Of a stretch of DNA of 64,000 bases, positions 27,092 to 35,333 are shown in pieces (positions within the stretch are counted from its first letter, which is position 1; every line of letters begins with the position of its first letter). Source of the DNA: Verrucomicrobiota bacterium (GTDB lineage Bacteria; Verrucomicrobiota; Verrucomicrobiia; Verrucomicrobiales; Akkermansiaceae); contig JAFLEH010000002.1 of the NCBI GenBank assembly GCA_017301995.1, positions 98,839 through 162,838 on the forward strand, given 5' to 3'. A program made the position numbers and the translations under genes. A model generated the notes under the pieces. The model was not told the origin of the DNA, ran no database searches, and saw only the letters and a program-made list of their open reading frames with translations.

Positions 27092-30000
27092 CTAGCCTTG
27101 GGTCCTCAATGCCTTGATTGCTCGATTGGTCTCCAACACCTTTGCCTTCAATCCCAATACTGAGCATACCGACTGCAATTCAGATATTTTAGGCTCGAAC
27201 ACATAGCAATGGTGAATCACTAACAGCTTTAAGGTGCTTTCCGATATATAACTTCCATTGAGCTTTCGGGCCAAACTGGAGATATCGCCAATCGGCAATT
27301 GGGCTGTTTCAAGCTTGATCGCCATCCCAAGCAACGCAGATGCATTCGACTTTCTCTCCTTGGTGAATTCTTCGTAGATCTCGTCTTCATCCTTTGATCC
27401 GAGAGCGACAGCCGCGAACCGAAGTATGCCGAAAATATTTATGCGGGCGATACGGACAAGATTTCGTGTCACTTCCTGCCTCACCTGCTCATAAGTCTGA
27501 CTCCCTGGATTTGAACGCTCCAGCCTTTTAGAAATGAATTCGACAATCTCATTGTGCTGCTGATCGAGAGCAGAAAGGAAGAACCCAAGGAAGCGAAGTG
27601 CCAAGAGGCCGCCCTCACGCACAAGTTGAGTCTTCGCTTCACCCTCATAGGAGAAATTCTTTAGCATTTGTCCCAAAACCTGAACCGTCTTGAGGCTAGA
27701 CTCAACTTCTTTTAGTACATCGGCCGATTCCGCATCATTGCGCCCAATTGCTTTCTCCCTCCCAGCATTCTTTGCCTCTTTCTCATCCTCATCCCTGAGT
27801 CTCGCCTTCTTGAGGTCAGGGCCATCAATCACGAACGGATCCAATTCGGCGTCTTTTGCGCCAATCTTAGAAAAAAAGCTCAAGTCATCATCCATCATAG
27901 CCTCAGGTGCATGCGGAAGTAGATCCGTGGCCCGCTTGATGAGTATCTCTAGCAGCAATGGATCTCTTGACTGATGGACTAAGAACATCCAAACATTTGT
28001 GGCAGTTTCTGTATGCAAGTTGGCACTCAGCGATTGAATGGTTTCAAAAATTGCAGGATCTCGGAGGCGTTCTCTGAAATAGCGAGCAACAAAAAAGTAA
28101 AATACGTACGGATACTTAAATCGCCAACTTCCCTCCTCTCGTGTCACGAGCTTCGAACCAAGAAGAATTTTTTCGAGCTCCGACTTTGACACCGATTTCT
28201 TATACAGTGTTTGAAACTGCCGATGAAGAAGCTCCCACCTGCGCTCTGTAAGTGCTTGGCTGTTATCTTTAAATAACTCAAATGCGAATAGTGAGAGATA
28301 GTTTCTTCGATCATCTTCACTTACACGCCCTAACGAGCTTAGTAACGCATCGTTAATTAGAGATTCATAGTGATATCCATACCTGCCAACTCCATCGCGA
28401 AGTGATGCGGAATCTTTTGTCTGAAGTATAGAGAGTAGAAAAAATGGCAGTGCGGGGAAATAACTATCCCCGCGTAGTAGCAGGAAAACTTTTTCCGCCT
28501 CCTCAACTTCCCTGTTCAGCTCCTCAACGGTAATGGTCTTCTCGTTTCCTAGCAGAATCCACCGCTCGGCAAGTGCGCGCCTTCGTGAAGGACCAAACTC
28601 ACAGATATCCAACTGCTCATATCGTTGGCGAAAATCAGAGTCCAGTTTGCCTAGAGTCAATTCGCTCAATCCAAGCGAAGAATCAGCAAGCAAGATCACC
28701 ACAGAGAAAGCCTCCTCAATCTGGTTAAGGAGCGCATTTTTTGCAGTGAGGTTAATTTTTGCTTTATGAAAGTCATCAACGATCAGAACCTTTTCGACGC
28801 CCTCGTTGGCTTGGATGAAGTGATCGAACTCTGCATTCGAGTAACACCTAGAGATTCCTGCCCTTATAAGTTTGGAAACATCACCACTAGTGTTGTTGGT
28901 TATCTCAGAGCCATCAAGCCAAACCGGAAGTAGTCCGTGCTGAATGAAGCCGACGAATAGCTTCTTCCCAATAGTCGTTTTGCCTGCTAGTTCACCGCCA
29001 AGAATACAAATATATTTTTGTTGTCGCGCCAACTGCTCGATACGTTCGCCGGGCAAAAAATTTATCGTATCATCGTCAGTCGTTCGCGCTGCGCTACGGA
29101 AGTCCGGCATTACGAATACATCCTCAAGAGTGACTGTCCGACCTGATGGATGCGTATAGGCGATTCCAGGATTGGAAATGAATGCTTCGAATTCGGGGCT
29201 AATCTGATATCCATGGGCAATTCTTGACCTGTCTCGACGGAATGGAAGAAATGCTGGGAGTGGCCTGACAATTTCCACATGCCCTTTTGTCGGTTGGGCC
29301 TGGCACTCTATAACACGAAACTCCTTTGTCTCAAGATTTGCTTCAATGATAGAAAAATCTCCTGGTGAATCACCCGGCTTTTCGTGAAACACTCCAGCTT
29401 GGATATGATTGGTTATATGGCCGCTAAAGTCCAAGATGGCGGACGCCTTTATCAGGTGTTCGTGACCCGAAAGAACGATATCGCAGGTTCTTTCAAGATG
29501 CGAGTCTAACGCTCTCCGGCGCATCGGAGTAATCCAATTGGTGGGATGGTGAATCAAACCAACTCTCAGGTCTACCAATTCTGTTTCATCGAGTTCTTTG
29601 AGCAATGATCGGGGAAATGCCAAAGTCCCTGGCTTCTCATTAAGCTGAGAAGTCCACGATGAGTTGTAACACTCAAAGATGATTTTCTTGCCATCCGCCT
29701 CAAGGTGGCATTCCCAGTATAAGCGAAGCTTATTGTTCTGGATTTCAATGTCGCAATTATCTTTAAGAAATAAAAAGAACTCTTCTTGGACCGTTGTGCA
29801 AGTGCTTACTAGATCTTGTTGATAGATTGGCTCAGATTCTGACGGTATTTGTCGGAGAACCATATTCCTGACCGTCTGTGGCTTTTCAAAGTCACAATCG
29901 TGATTTCCCGGAATCGCCACGGTTTTCCAGTATTTAGTGCCAAGCGAGATTCGAAGATTAGAAAGCAGCTTTGCAAACTCCAAATACTCTTCTTTCTTTC

Positions 30001-30163
30001 CTGAATATGCCAAGTCACCAGTTAGGACAATAATGAATTTTTCGATTTTTGTCAGATCAGGATCCTTTGTGAGGTTATGAATACACCCGAATGCACGCGC
30101 AAGGAAGTCGTTAGTCCGCCGACAATGGATATCGCTAAGGTGGATGAGTCCAAGGTGTTTCAT
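27092..30163 (-). CDS. metallophosphoesterase-STAND NTPase fusion (putative defence protein)
   Basis: A 1023-residue fusion. Residues 1-300 form a calcineurin-like phosphoesterase with every metal motif: HLSDIHC (9-14), LTGDLAY (48-53), PGNHDCD (85-91), LIHHPTN (203-209) and SGHEHL (232-237). A linker with YTHPSGRTVTLEDVFVMPDF leads to a P-loop NTPase: Walker A GGELAGKTT (389-397) and Walker B VLIVDDFH (459-466). The remaining 550 residues are helical, as in STAND/NACHT sensors. Such proteins usually pair an N-terminal effector with a C-terminal sensor, so a phosphoesterase effector triggered by phage is inferred. GC and codon use are far lower than in the neighbours, which suggests transfer. 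It stands alone next to a type III R-M system. Confidence 0.85.
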   Translation of the reverse strand: MKHLGLIHLSDIHCRRTNDFLARAFGCIHNLTKDPDLTKIEKFIIVLTGDLAYSGKKEEYLEFAKLLSNLRISLGTKYWKTVAIPGNHDCDFEKPQTVRNMVLRQIPSESEPIYQQDLVSTCTTVQEEFFLFLKDNCDIEIQNNKLRLYWECHLEADGKKIIFECYNSSWTSQLNEKPGTLAFPRSLLKELDETELVDLRVGLIHHPTNWITPMRRRALDSHLERTCDIVLSGHEHLIKASAILDFSGHITNHIQAGVFHEKPGDSPGDFSIIEANLETKEFRVIECQAQPTKGHVEIVRPLPAFLPFRRDRSRIAHGYQISPEFEAFISNPGIAYTHPSGRTVTLEDVFVMPDFRSAARTTDDDTINFLPGERIEQLARQQKYICILGGELAGKTTIGKKLFVGFIQHGLLPVWLDGSEITNNTSGDVSKLIRAGISRCYSNAEFDHFIQANEGVEKVLIVDDFHKAKINLTAKNALLNQIEEAFSVVILLADSSLGLSELTLGKLDSDFRQRYEQLDICEFGPSRRRALAERWILLGNEKTITVEELNREVEEAEKVFLLLRGDSYFPALPFFLLSILQTKDSASLRDGVGRYGYHYESLINDALLSSLGRVSEDDRRNYLSLFAFELFKDNSQALTERRWELLHRQFQTLYKKSVSKSELEKILLGSKLVTREEGSWRFKYPYVFYFFVARYFRERLRDPAIFETIQSLSANLHTETATNVWMFLVHQSRDPLLLEILIKRATDLLPHAPEAMMDDDLSFFSKIGAKDAELDPFVIDGPDLKKARLRDEDEKEAKNAGREKAIGRNDAESADVLKEVESSLKTVQVLGQMLKNFSYEGEAKTQLVREGGLLALRFLGFFLSALDQQHNEIVEFISKRLERSNPGSQTYEQVRQEVTRNLVRIARINIFGILRFAAVALGSKDEDEIYEEFTKERKSNASALLGMAIKLETAQLPIGDISSLARKLNGSYISESTLKLLVIHHCYVFEPKISELQSVCSVLGLKAKVLETNRAIKALRTQG

Positions 30164-30851
30164 TTTGTTACAGGTTTGCAGGTTGGCCGTATCGCATTAA
30201 TCCTCAGATTTAACGACACTTGATTCTGTTGCTCATTAACTTTGTGAATACCCAGCCAAGGCCTATCCTTCTTGAGGGCCAGCACCAATGATTGCGGCCG
30301 AGTTGAGGCGGGCTGAGATTGGGGTTCGAAACGGGTGAGTCTTAAGGCATTTAGGCGGAATTCCACCAGGTGTCAGGAATATCGCAGTTTGATCGTCTGT
30401 TTTCCCAATAGACGGCCTAGTAGCCGGGAGTTGGAACTCCTTGCGGATGGGGTGTTTGCGGGTTCGGTGTGTGGCCATTCGGCGTCGGCGGCGAACTGGA
30501 GCCACATGCGGCCGGCGGTGGCTTGTTTGACGAGGGCGTTGCGGTCGAGGCGGGTGAGAAGAAGACAGAAGACGGCGAGACAGAAGACAGAAGAAAAGAA
30601 GTCGCTTGGGCTGTGGCTGTGCCAGAGGCATCGAGTCGGTCGGTTTGGGTTCTGTTCATGTTTTCTCGGTCTTGGTGAGGGAAGCGGTGGGAAGTTTGAA
30701 TTTCGAATGTCGAATTTCGAATGGCGAATGGTGGATTTGGGAAGGTGGTTGCGGTCGGGACGCGTGGATGGTAGCGGGGGAAATGCGGAGTGTGGGTTGT
30801 GGAGACGGGTGTTGGCTTGTTGGTGGAAGCGCCCGGTATGCTTGCCCGGCT
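30164..30851. other. gene-free, repeat-bearing region
   Basis: A 688-bp gap without a convincing gene. It should hold the promoter of the STAND gene at its left end. At 30546-30600 there is a purine-only-like tract (GAAGACAGAAGACGGCGAGACA type). At 30700-30735 GAATTTCGAATG/GTCGAATTTCG words repeat. On the minus strand, 30430-30560 reads as a possible gene scrap (ALVKQATAGRMWLQFAADAE) without start or similarity I can name. Confidence 0.5.
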
Positions 30852-31094
30852 TTAACCGTCCTTGGAGATTGGTTTTGCGTTCGCCGGGCGCGGGAGTTCG
30901 CCATTGGCGGCAAACCGTGCGGCCTGTTCGTGGAGGGTAGTGGCGCTTTCCTCGCCGAGCCACTGGTGGCGGTCGCGAGTGTAGTCGCCCGTTCCCTCTT
31001 CGTATTGCTGGATGAACCGGGCGTAGTCCACGGGTCCCAGCTCGCGGATGAGGATGGCTTTGGCTTTCTGGTTGAGTTCGGCGGTGAGAGTCAT
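30852..31094 (-). CDS. small antitoxin-like protein of a PIN module
   Basis: An 80-residue protein with the block AKAILIRELGPVDYARFIQQYEEG followed across the gap by GDYTRDRHQWL, a pattern I recognise from small genes that accompany PIN toxins in cyanobacteria and other phyla. Its ATG at 31094 overlaps the stop of the PIN gene by four bases, so they are translationally coupled. The toxin comes first, the reverse of the vapBC order. An antitoxin role is inferred from this pairing; no DNA-binding fold is obvious. Confidence 0.7.
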   Translation of the reverse strand: MTLTAELNQKAKAILIRELGPVDYARFIQQYEEGTGDYTRDRHQWLGEESATTLHEQAARFAANGELPRPANAKPISKDG

Positions 31095-31528
31095 GGCAGT
31101 GAGATGATGTCGATGGGGTTGAGGACACTTACCATCAGTTGGCTCGAATGTCGCTGTGATTTTTTGAGCAGTCCGTCGTCAGTCGTCACCAGATAATCGC
31201 ATCCTGCGGCCTCGGCGGCGGCGACATGGAGGGCATCAAACCCTCTGATGAGGATGCTTTCGAATTCCGCTGCCCGGCGAGCCACCGATTCACAGACCGT
31301 GACATGGAGGCCCGCGTAGCCGATCATGGCGAGGCTACCGGCGCGTTTGGCAGGGTCGGGGTTTCGGAGCAGTTCGAGGCTCAGATAGTCACTGGTGACG
31401 ATGGTAAAGCGCCCTGAGCGGGATTCCTCCAATATCCACTCGACGGCTTCCGCCTCCAGCCGAACGCGAATCTGCGAGAGATCGTCGAAAGGGCGGTTGA
31501 AGCAACAGGAGTCGAGGTAGAGCAGCAT
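31091..31528 (-). CDS. PIN-domain ribonuclease toxin
   Basis: A 145-residue PIN-domain protein. Acidic active-site residues are visible in LLYLDSCCFNRPFDD (first Asp), TSDYLSLELLRNP (Glu) and GFDALHVAAAEAAGCDYLVTTDDGL (two Asps). PIN toxins cut tRNA or mRNA. The catalytic set is complete, unlike the broken VapC at 21 kb. It overlaps the small downstream gene by four bases. The pair is flanked by direct copies of TCGAATGGCGAATG at 30717 and 31544, a hint that it was inserted as a unit. Confidence 0.87.
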   Translation of the reverse strand: MLLYLDSCCFNRPFDDLSQIRVRLEAEAVEWILEESRSGRFTIVTSDYLSLELLRNPDPAKRAGSLAMIGYAGLHVTVCESVARRAAEFESILIRGFDALHVAAAEAAGCDYLVTTDDGLLKKSQRHSSQLMVSVLNPIDIISLP

Positions 31529-31908
31529 CGGATGTTACGAAGGTCGAATGGCGAATGACGGATTTTGGATGGGGAGTGGCGGCTTTGGGATTGTTGGTCA
31601 TTAGGACGCCAGGAGGTGGATTCGCCCTTGGCATGGTCGTTATACTAGCAAGCGTGGCGGGTTAGGGAAGCGGAAAATCGGGGGGATCCGCATTTTTTGC
31701 AGGGGAATTTGAGAATCAAGAGACAAGAGTCAAGAATCAAGAAAGAAGAGGGGGAAGGGGCTTTTTCAGGGGCTTTTCCTGGGGTTGAAGAGATGTGGGC
31801 AGGATGCCCACGCTCCTTGAGGTGCGTGAGGACTGTGGGGGGATTGGTGAACCCCAGAGTAGCCTGCCGAGCGGATTGCCAGTTTTTCGGAGACTCCTTT
31901 GATTGACG
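31529..31908. other. gene-free spacer with purine tract and small palindrome
   Basis: No gene seen. A purine-rich tract at 31708-31760 (GAATCAAGAGACAAGAG type) mirrors the one at 30546-30600 on the other side of the PIN module. At 31797-31811 TGGGCAGGATGCCCA is a small palindrome of a kind often found between genes in this phylum. Confidence 0.5.
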
Positions 31909-32140
31909 ATTGAACCCGAAATCCGAAGTTTGGCGTAGTTTGGACGCTCGGCTTACCACTGAGAGACTGAGAACCACTGAGGAAACTGATTTTTTGGAGA
32001 AAACTGGGGAAGCACCGATTGATGACTGGGATCGATTTCATCCCGTATCAAAAATCATTTCAGTGGTATCAGTGGTTCTCAGTTATTCAGTGGAAAAAAT
32101 GGATGCGCGATTCATTCCAATTTCGGATTTCGGGTTGAAT
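31909..32140. repeat. MITE-like interspersed repeat, copy 2
   Basis: About 230 bp, nearly identical to 4106-4330. Terminal inverted repeats of 18-19 bp read ATTgAACCCGAAATCCGAA on the left and match, with one difference, the complement of the right end. The internal inverted repeat ACTGAGAACCACTGA is perfect here and has one mismatch in copy 1. No coding capacity is visible. Confidence 0.8.
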
Positions 32141-32181
32141 TGTGGGTGGCGGGGGGGCTTTCGAACACTTGTGGTTTCAAA

Positions 32182-32480
32182 GGCTTTCCCGGCCTCGGGG
32201 CCGGAGTGCGACGGTCATAGACGCGCCGCTACAGGGAATGAGATGCTTGTAGCGGCGCTCTGCGAGCGTCGGAGCCTTTGGGTGGCGGGGCTCTCCGACA
32301 TTTGCGGTTTCATCGGCTTTCCCGGCCTCGGGGCCGGAGTGCGACGGTCATAGACGCGCCGCTACAGGGAATGAGGTGCTTGTAGCGGCGCTCTGCGAGC
32401 GTCGGGGCCTTTGGTTGGCGGGGCTCTCCGACATTTGCGGTTTCGGTGGCTTTTCCGGCCTCGGGGCCGGAGTGCGTCGG
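32182..32480. repeat. 133-bp tandem repeat, two copies plus a partial
   Basis: Units begin at 32182, 32315 and 32448, each with GGCTTTcCCGGCCTCGGGGC, so the period is 133 bp; the third unit is cut off just before the rhomboid stop. Each full unit contains a perfect 10-bp stem, CGCCGCTACA / TGTAGCGGCG, with a 14-base loop. The downstream end of the rhomboid transcript would read through this array on the complementary strand. Not a CRISPR: units are too long and spacers are absent. Confidence 0.85.
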
Positions 32481-32481
32481 A

Positions 32482-33075
32482 TCAGGGAATCGGCACGTCC
32501 TGTCCCTTCCGCCAAGCGAACGCGATGGCAATCCCCGCCAGCAGGCCGCAGAGGTGTCCTTCCCAGGAGACACCGGCGCGGGTGGGGAGCACGCCCCAGA
32601 GGATGGAGCCGTAGAGCGCGACGACGATCACCGCCTGGAGCACGGCCGCGAGGCTTCTTTCCACCCAACCCGCCGCCACCAGATACCCGAAGTAGCCGAA
32701 GATCAATCCGCTGGCTCCCACATGGACGGTGCCGGATTTTCCGATCAGCCAGACGCCGAGTCCGCCGAGAACCACGATCCCGGCGGTGACGCCCCAGAAC
32801 CTTCCTTCGCCGTGTCCGGAAACCAACAGGCCAAGGACCAGAAACGGAATGCTGTTGGCCGCAAGGTGCGCCCATCCGGCATGGAGAAACGGCGCCAACA
32901 AGATGCCCGGCAGCCAACCGGTCTGCCGCGGCCGGATGCCGAACCGGTCCAACTCCAGCCAACGGCCGCCCACCGCATCGACGAGTTCGACCGCCCACAT
33001 CGCCAGCAGCAACCCGCCGACAATGACCAGCGCGCGCCTGAATCCGTCTCGCGGGAGTTCGGGACCGGTGGTCAT
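32482..33075 (-). CDS. rhomboid-family intramembrane serine protease
   Basis: A 197-residue membrane protein with about six hydrophobic segments. Rhomboid hallmarks are the WAHLAANSIPFLVLG helix with His and Asn of the oxyanion region, the nucleophile motif HVGASGLIFGYFGY, and the catalytic His in VSWEGHLCGLLAG. These enzymes cut transmembrane helices of membrane proteins. The start at 33075 (MTTGPELPRD) places a short cytoplasmic N-terminus before helix 1. It lies 38 bp after the beta-propeller gene on the same strand. Confidence 0.92.
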   Translation of the reverse strand: MTTGPELPRDGFRRALVIVGGLLLAMWAVELVDAVGGRWLELDRFGIRPRQTGWLPGILLAPFLHAGWAHLAANSIPFLVLGLLVSGHGEGRFWGVTAGIVVLGGLGVWLIGKSGTVHVGASGLIFGYFGYLVAAGWVERSLAAVLQAVIVVALYGSILWGVLPTRAGVSWEGHLCGLLAGIAIAFAWRKGQDVPIP

Positions 33076-33113
33076 TGGCGAAGGGGCGTCGGGTTGAAAG
33101 CGGCCCGCCGTCG

Positions 33114-34169
33114 TCACGCCACCGGGACCAGCTTGTAGGGGTGGGTTTGTTTCGAATTCCAGTGGGCGACGTAGAGGTTGCCTTCCGGATCGAGGTGGAC
33201 GTCGTGGCAGTTGAGGAACGGTTTGGGTTCCAGGTTGCGATAGAGTGCGGACTCGCCCTCGGCGCCGGCGGTGGGCGGGGTGCCACCTATCAGGGAGACG
33301 GGCTTGTTGTCCTTGTCCAGCACCATGACGAAGCCGCGGAAGTCGGATCCCCAGGACAGGCGGCCCGAGTTGATCACCGCGAAGAACAGATTTTCGCCGT
33401 GTACCACCGGTCGGCAGATCCATGCGCCGGGAAAATCCACGTGGCCGAGGTTTTTGCCGTCGAGAGACAGGGTGAAGAGCTTGTTGGCGGCGCGCGAGGT
33501 CACCAGCAGCCGGGGATCGGCCGGATTCCGATTGTCATAGGCCACGCCGTGGATGCAATTGAACCCCTCGTGCCGGTAGGCGCCTTTCAGCACACCCTTC
33601 GCGTCGTAATGGGTGAGCCAATTCGAACCATACCCATCCGCCACATAGAAGTCCCCGTTCGCCGGGTTCACCGCGGTTTCCGTGGGGCAGAACTGCTGTT
33701 CCTTTTCATATTTTCCGCTGTCCTTGGGCCATCCGATCGTCATCACTTCCTTGCCCTTCATGTCCAGTTTGACCACGATGCGGCGCTCGGTGTCGGTGAT
33801 CCAGAGGAATTCCTCGCCGTTTTCATCGGAAATGTTCAGGCCGTGGATGCCGGGGTAGGTGGTGCCGAAGGTGCGGACGACCTTGCCGTCGGGGGAAAAC
33901 TCGATGAGATTGTTGTCCGTGTGGGTGGTGCATAGGATCATGCTGCCGGAGCGGGTGCGGGCGAACTCGTGGCAGTCCTTCACCTTGACCTCGCCGCCAT
34001 TTTTCCGGAGCGAGAAATCCGGGACCCTGCGGTAGCGGAATTTTCCCTGTCCCAAAACCGTGGGATCGGCGTCGGCCGCCAACGCGATGCCCGCCCCGAA
34101 CGGGGCGGCTGCGGCGGCGGTGAGGGTGCTGGATAGAAACCGGCGGCGGCTGATGGAATCGTGGGTCAT
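33114..34169 (-). CDS. Tat-exported NHL-like beta-propeller protein
   Basis: A 351-residue protein with a twin-arginine signal (ISRRRFLSSTLTAAAAA). The mature part has repeated propeller blades, for example NNLIEFSPDGKVVRTFG, FLWITDTERRIVVKLD, NGDFYVADGYGSNWLTHYD and CHDVHLDPEGNLYVAHWN, typical of six-bladed NHL-type proteins. In Verrucomicrobia and Planctomycetes such proteins are frequent, with no assigned substrate. The start at 34169 is the ATG preceding the Tat motif. The gene is divergent from the permease operon (start codons about 120 bp apart). Confidence 0.82.
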   Translation of the reverse strand: MTHDSISRRRFLSSTLTAAAAAPFGAGIALAADADPTVLGQGKFRYRRVPDFSLRKNGGEVKVKDCHEFARTRSGSMILCTTHTDNNLIEFSPDGKVVRTFGTTYPGIHGLNISDENGEEFLWITDTERRIVVKLDMKGKEVMTIGWPKDSGKYEKEQQFCPTETAVNPANGDFYVADGYGSNWLTHYDAKGVLKGAYRHEGFNCIHGVAYDNRNPADPRLLVTSRAANKLFTLSLDGKNLGHVDFPGAWICRPVVHGENLFFAVINSGRLSWGSDFRGFVMVLDKDNKPVSLIGGTPPTAGAEGESALYRNLEPKPFLNCHDVHLDPEGNLYVAHWNSKQTHPYKLVPVA

Positions 34170-34292
34170 GGTCGCGGACGATACACGGTACGCCGCCGGA
34201 GTCAATACGCGGGATCGGGGCGCTCCGGTTTGGCCGTCTCGTTTCGGGAAATCCGGCATTGACGGACCGCCTTGGCGCGGGTTGTCTCCGGC

Positions 34293-35333
34293 ATGTCCGC
34301 TGACGCCCGCCAGGACTTCGCCCTTGCCTTTCTGAGCATCCTTTTCGAAGGGGCTCCGTTCATTTTGCTCGGGACACTGATCAGCGGGTTTCTCGATATC
34401 TATCTGCCGCCCGGCGCGATGGACCGCTTGCTGCCGAAAAACCGCACGCTGGCGGTGGTGGTGGCGGGGTTGCTGGGCGCGGTGTTTCCGGTGTGCGAAT
34501 GCGCGGTGGTACCGGTGATCCGGCGGTTGGTGGGAAAAGGCCTGCCGGTTTCCTGCGCGCTCACCTACATGCTCGCCGCGCCGATCGTGAACCCGATCAC
34601 CGCGCTGAGCACCTGGAAAGCCTTCCAGGGCCAGCTTCCGGCGGTGATGACCGGTTCGCGACTGCTGCTGGGGTTTCTGATCGCGGTGTCCGTCGGCCTG
34701 ATCACCGCCCGGCTATCCAAGAAGACCATTCTGAAACCCAGCCTCGCCGCGAGTCTCGATGCCGCGGAAAGCCCGCCGCCGTCTTCCGCGAAGTGCGGGG
34801 ATCACGACCACACCGACGACTGCTGCGGCCACGACCACGGCCACGAGCATCAGCATGATTGCGGCTGTCACGACCACGGCTGCGGCTGCCACAGCCATGA
34901 AGGCGGCGACGGTCGGCTAACGGCCGCGTTTCGCTCGGCCCTGAAGGACTTCGTGGATGTCGGGGTTTATTTTTCCATCGGCGTGGCCATTACCGCGTTG
35001 TTCAACACCGGCATCGCCCCCGGAGCCAAATGGTTGGATTCCGTGGCCGCCAATCCCACCGCCGCGCCGGCCGCGCTGATGGCGCTTGCGTTCATTCTGA
35101 GCCTGTGCAGCACGTCGGACGCCTTCATCGCCGCCACGCTGGCCAAGTTTTCCTGGGCCGCGAAACTCGCGTTCCTCACCTTCGGCCCGATGATGGACGT
35201 GAAACTGATCTTCCTCTATCAGTCCGTGCTGAACAAACGGTTCATCGTGACCCTGGGAGTGGGGCTTTTCCTCGCCATCGGCGGGCTTTCGCTGCTGTGG
35301 CAATACCTCGTCGTCAGCCATTTTCTGCCATGA
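34293..35333 (+). CDS. DUF318/ArsP-like permease with His-rich loop
   Basis: A 346-residue permease of the YraQ/DUF318 (ArsP_1) type with two bundles of helices. Bundle one has FEGAPFILLGTLISGFLD and VFPVCECAVVPVIRRL; bundle two has the matching CSTSDAFIAATLAKFS. Between them (residues about 170-210) is a loop very rich in His and Cys (DHDHTDDCCGHDHGHEHQHD), which should bind zinc, nickel or another soft metal. I start at ATG 34293. It overlaps the next gene by four bases, as in the B. subtilis ycgR-ycgQ pair. Confidence 0.87.
   Translation: MSADARQDFALAFLSILFEGAPFILLGTLISGFLDIYLPPGAMDRLLPKNRTLAVVVAGLLGAVFPVCECAVVPVIRRLVGKGLPVSCALTYMLAAPIVNPITALSTWKAFQGQLPAVMTGSRLLLGFLIAVSVGLITARLSKKTILKPSLAASLDAAESPPPSSAKCGDHDHTDDCCGHDHGHEHQHDCGCHDHGCGCHSHEGGDGRLTAAFRSALKDFVDVGVYFSIGVAITALFNTGIAPGAKWLDSVAANPTAAPAALMALAFILSLCSTSDAFIAATLAKFSWAAKLAFLTFGPMMDVKLIFLYQSVLNKRFIVTLGVGLFLAIGGLSLLWQYLVVSHFLP

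Noticed and set aside
30373..31128. A 251-residue minus-strand frame across the gap and the antitoxin gene
   Set aside because: It is rich in Pro, Arg and Ser, reads through simple repeats, and overlaps a real small gene in another frame.
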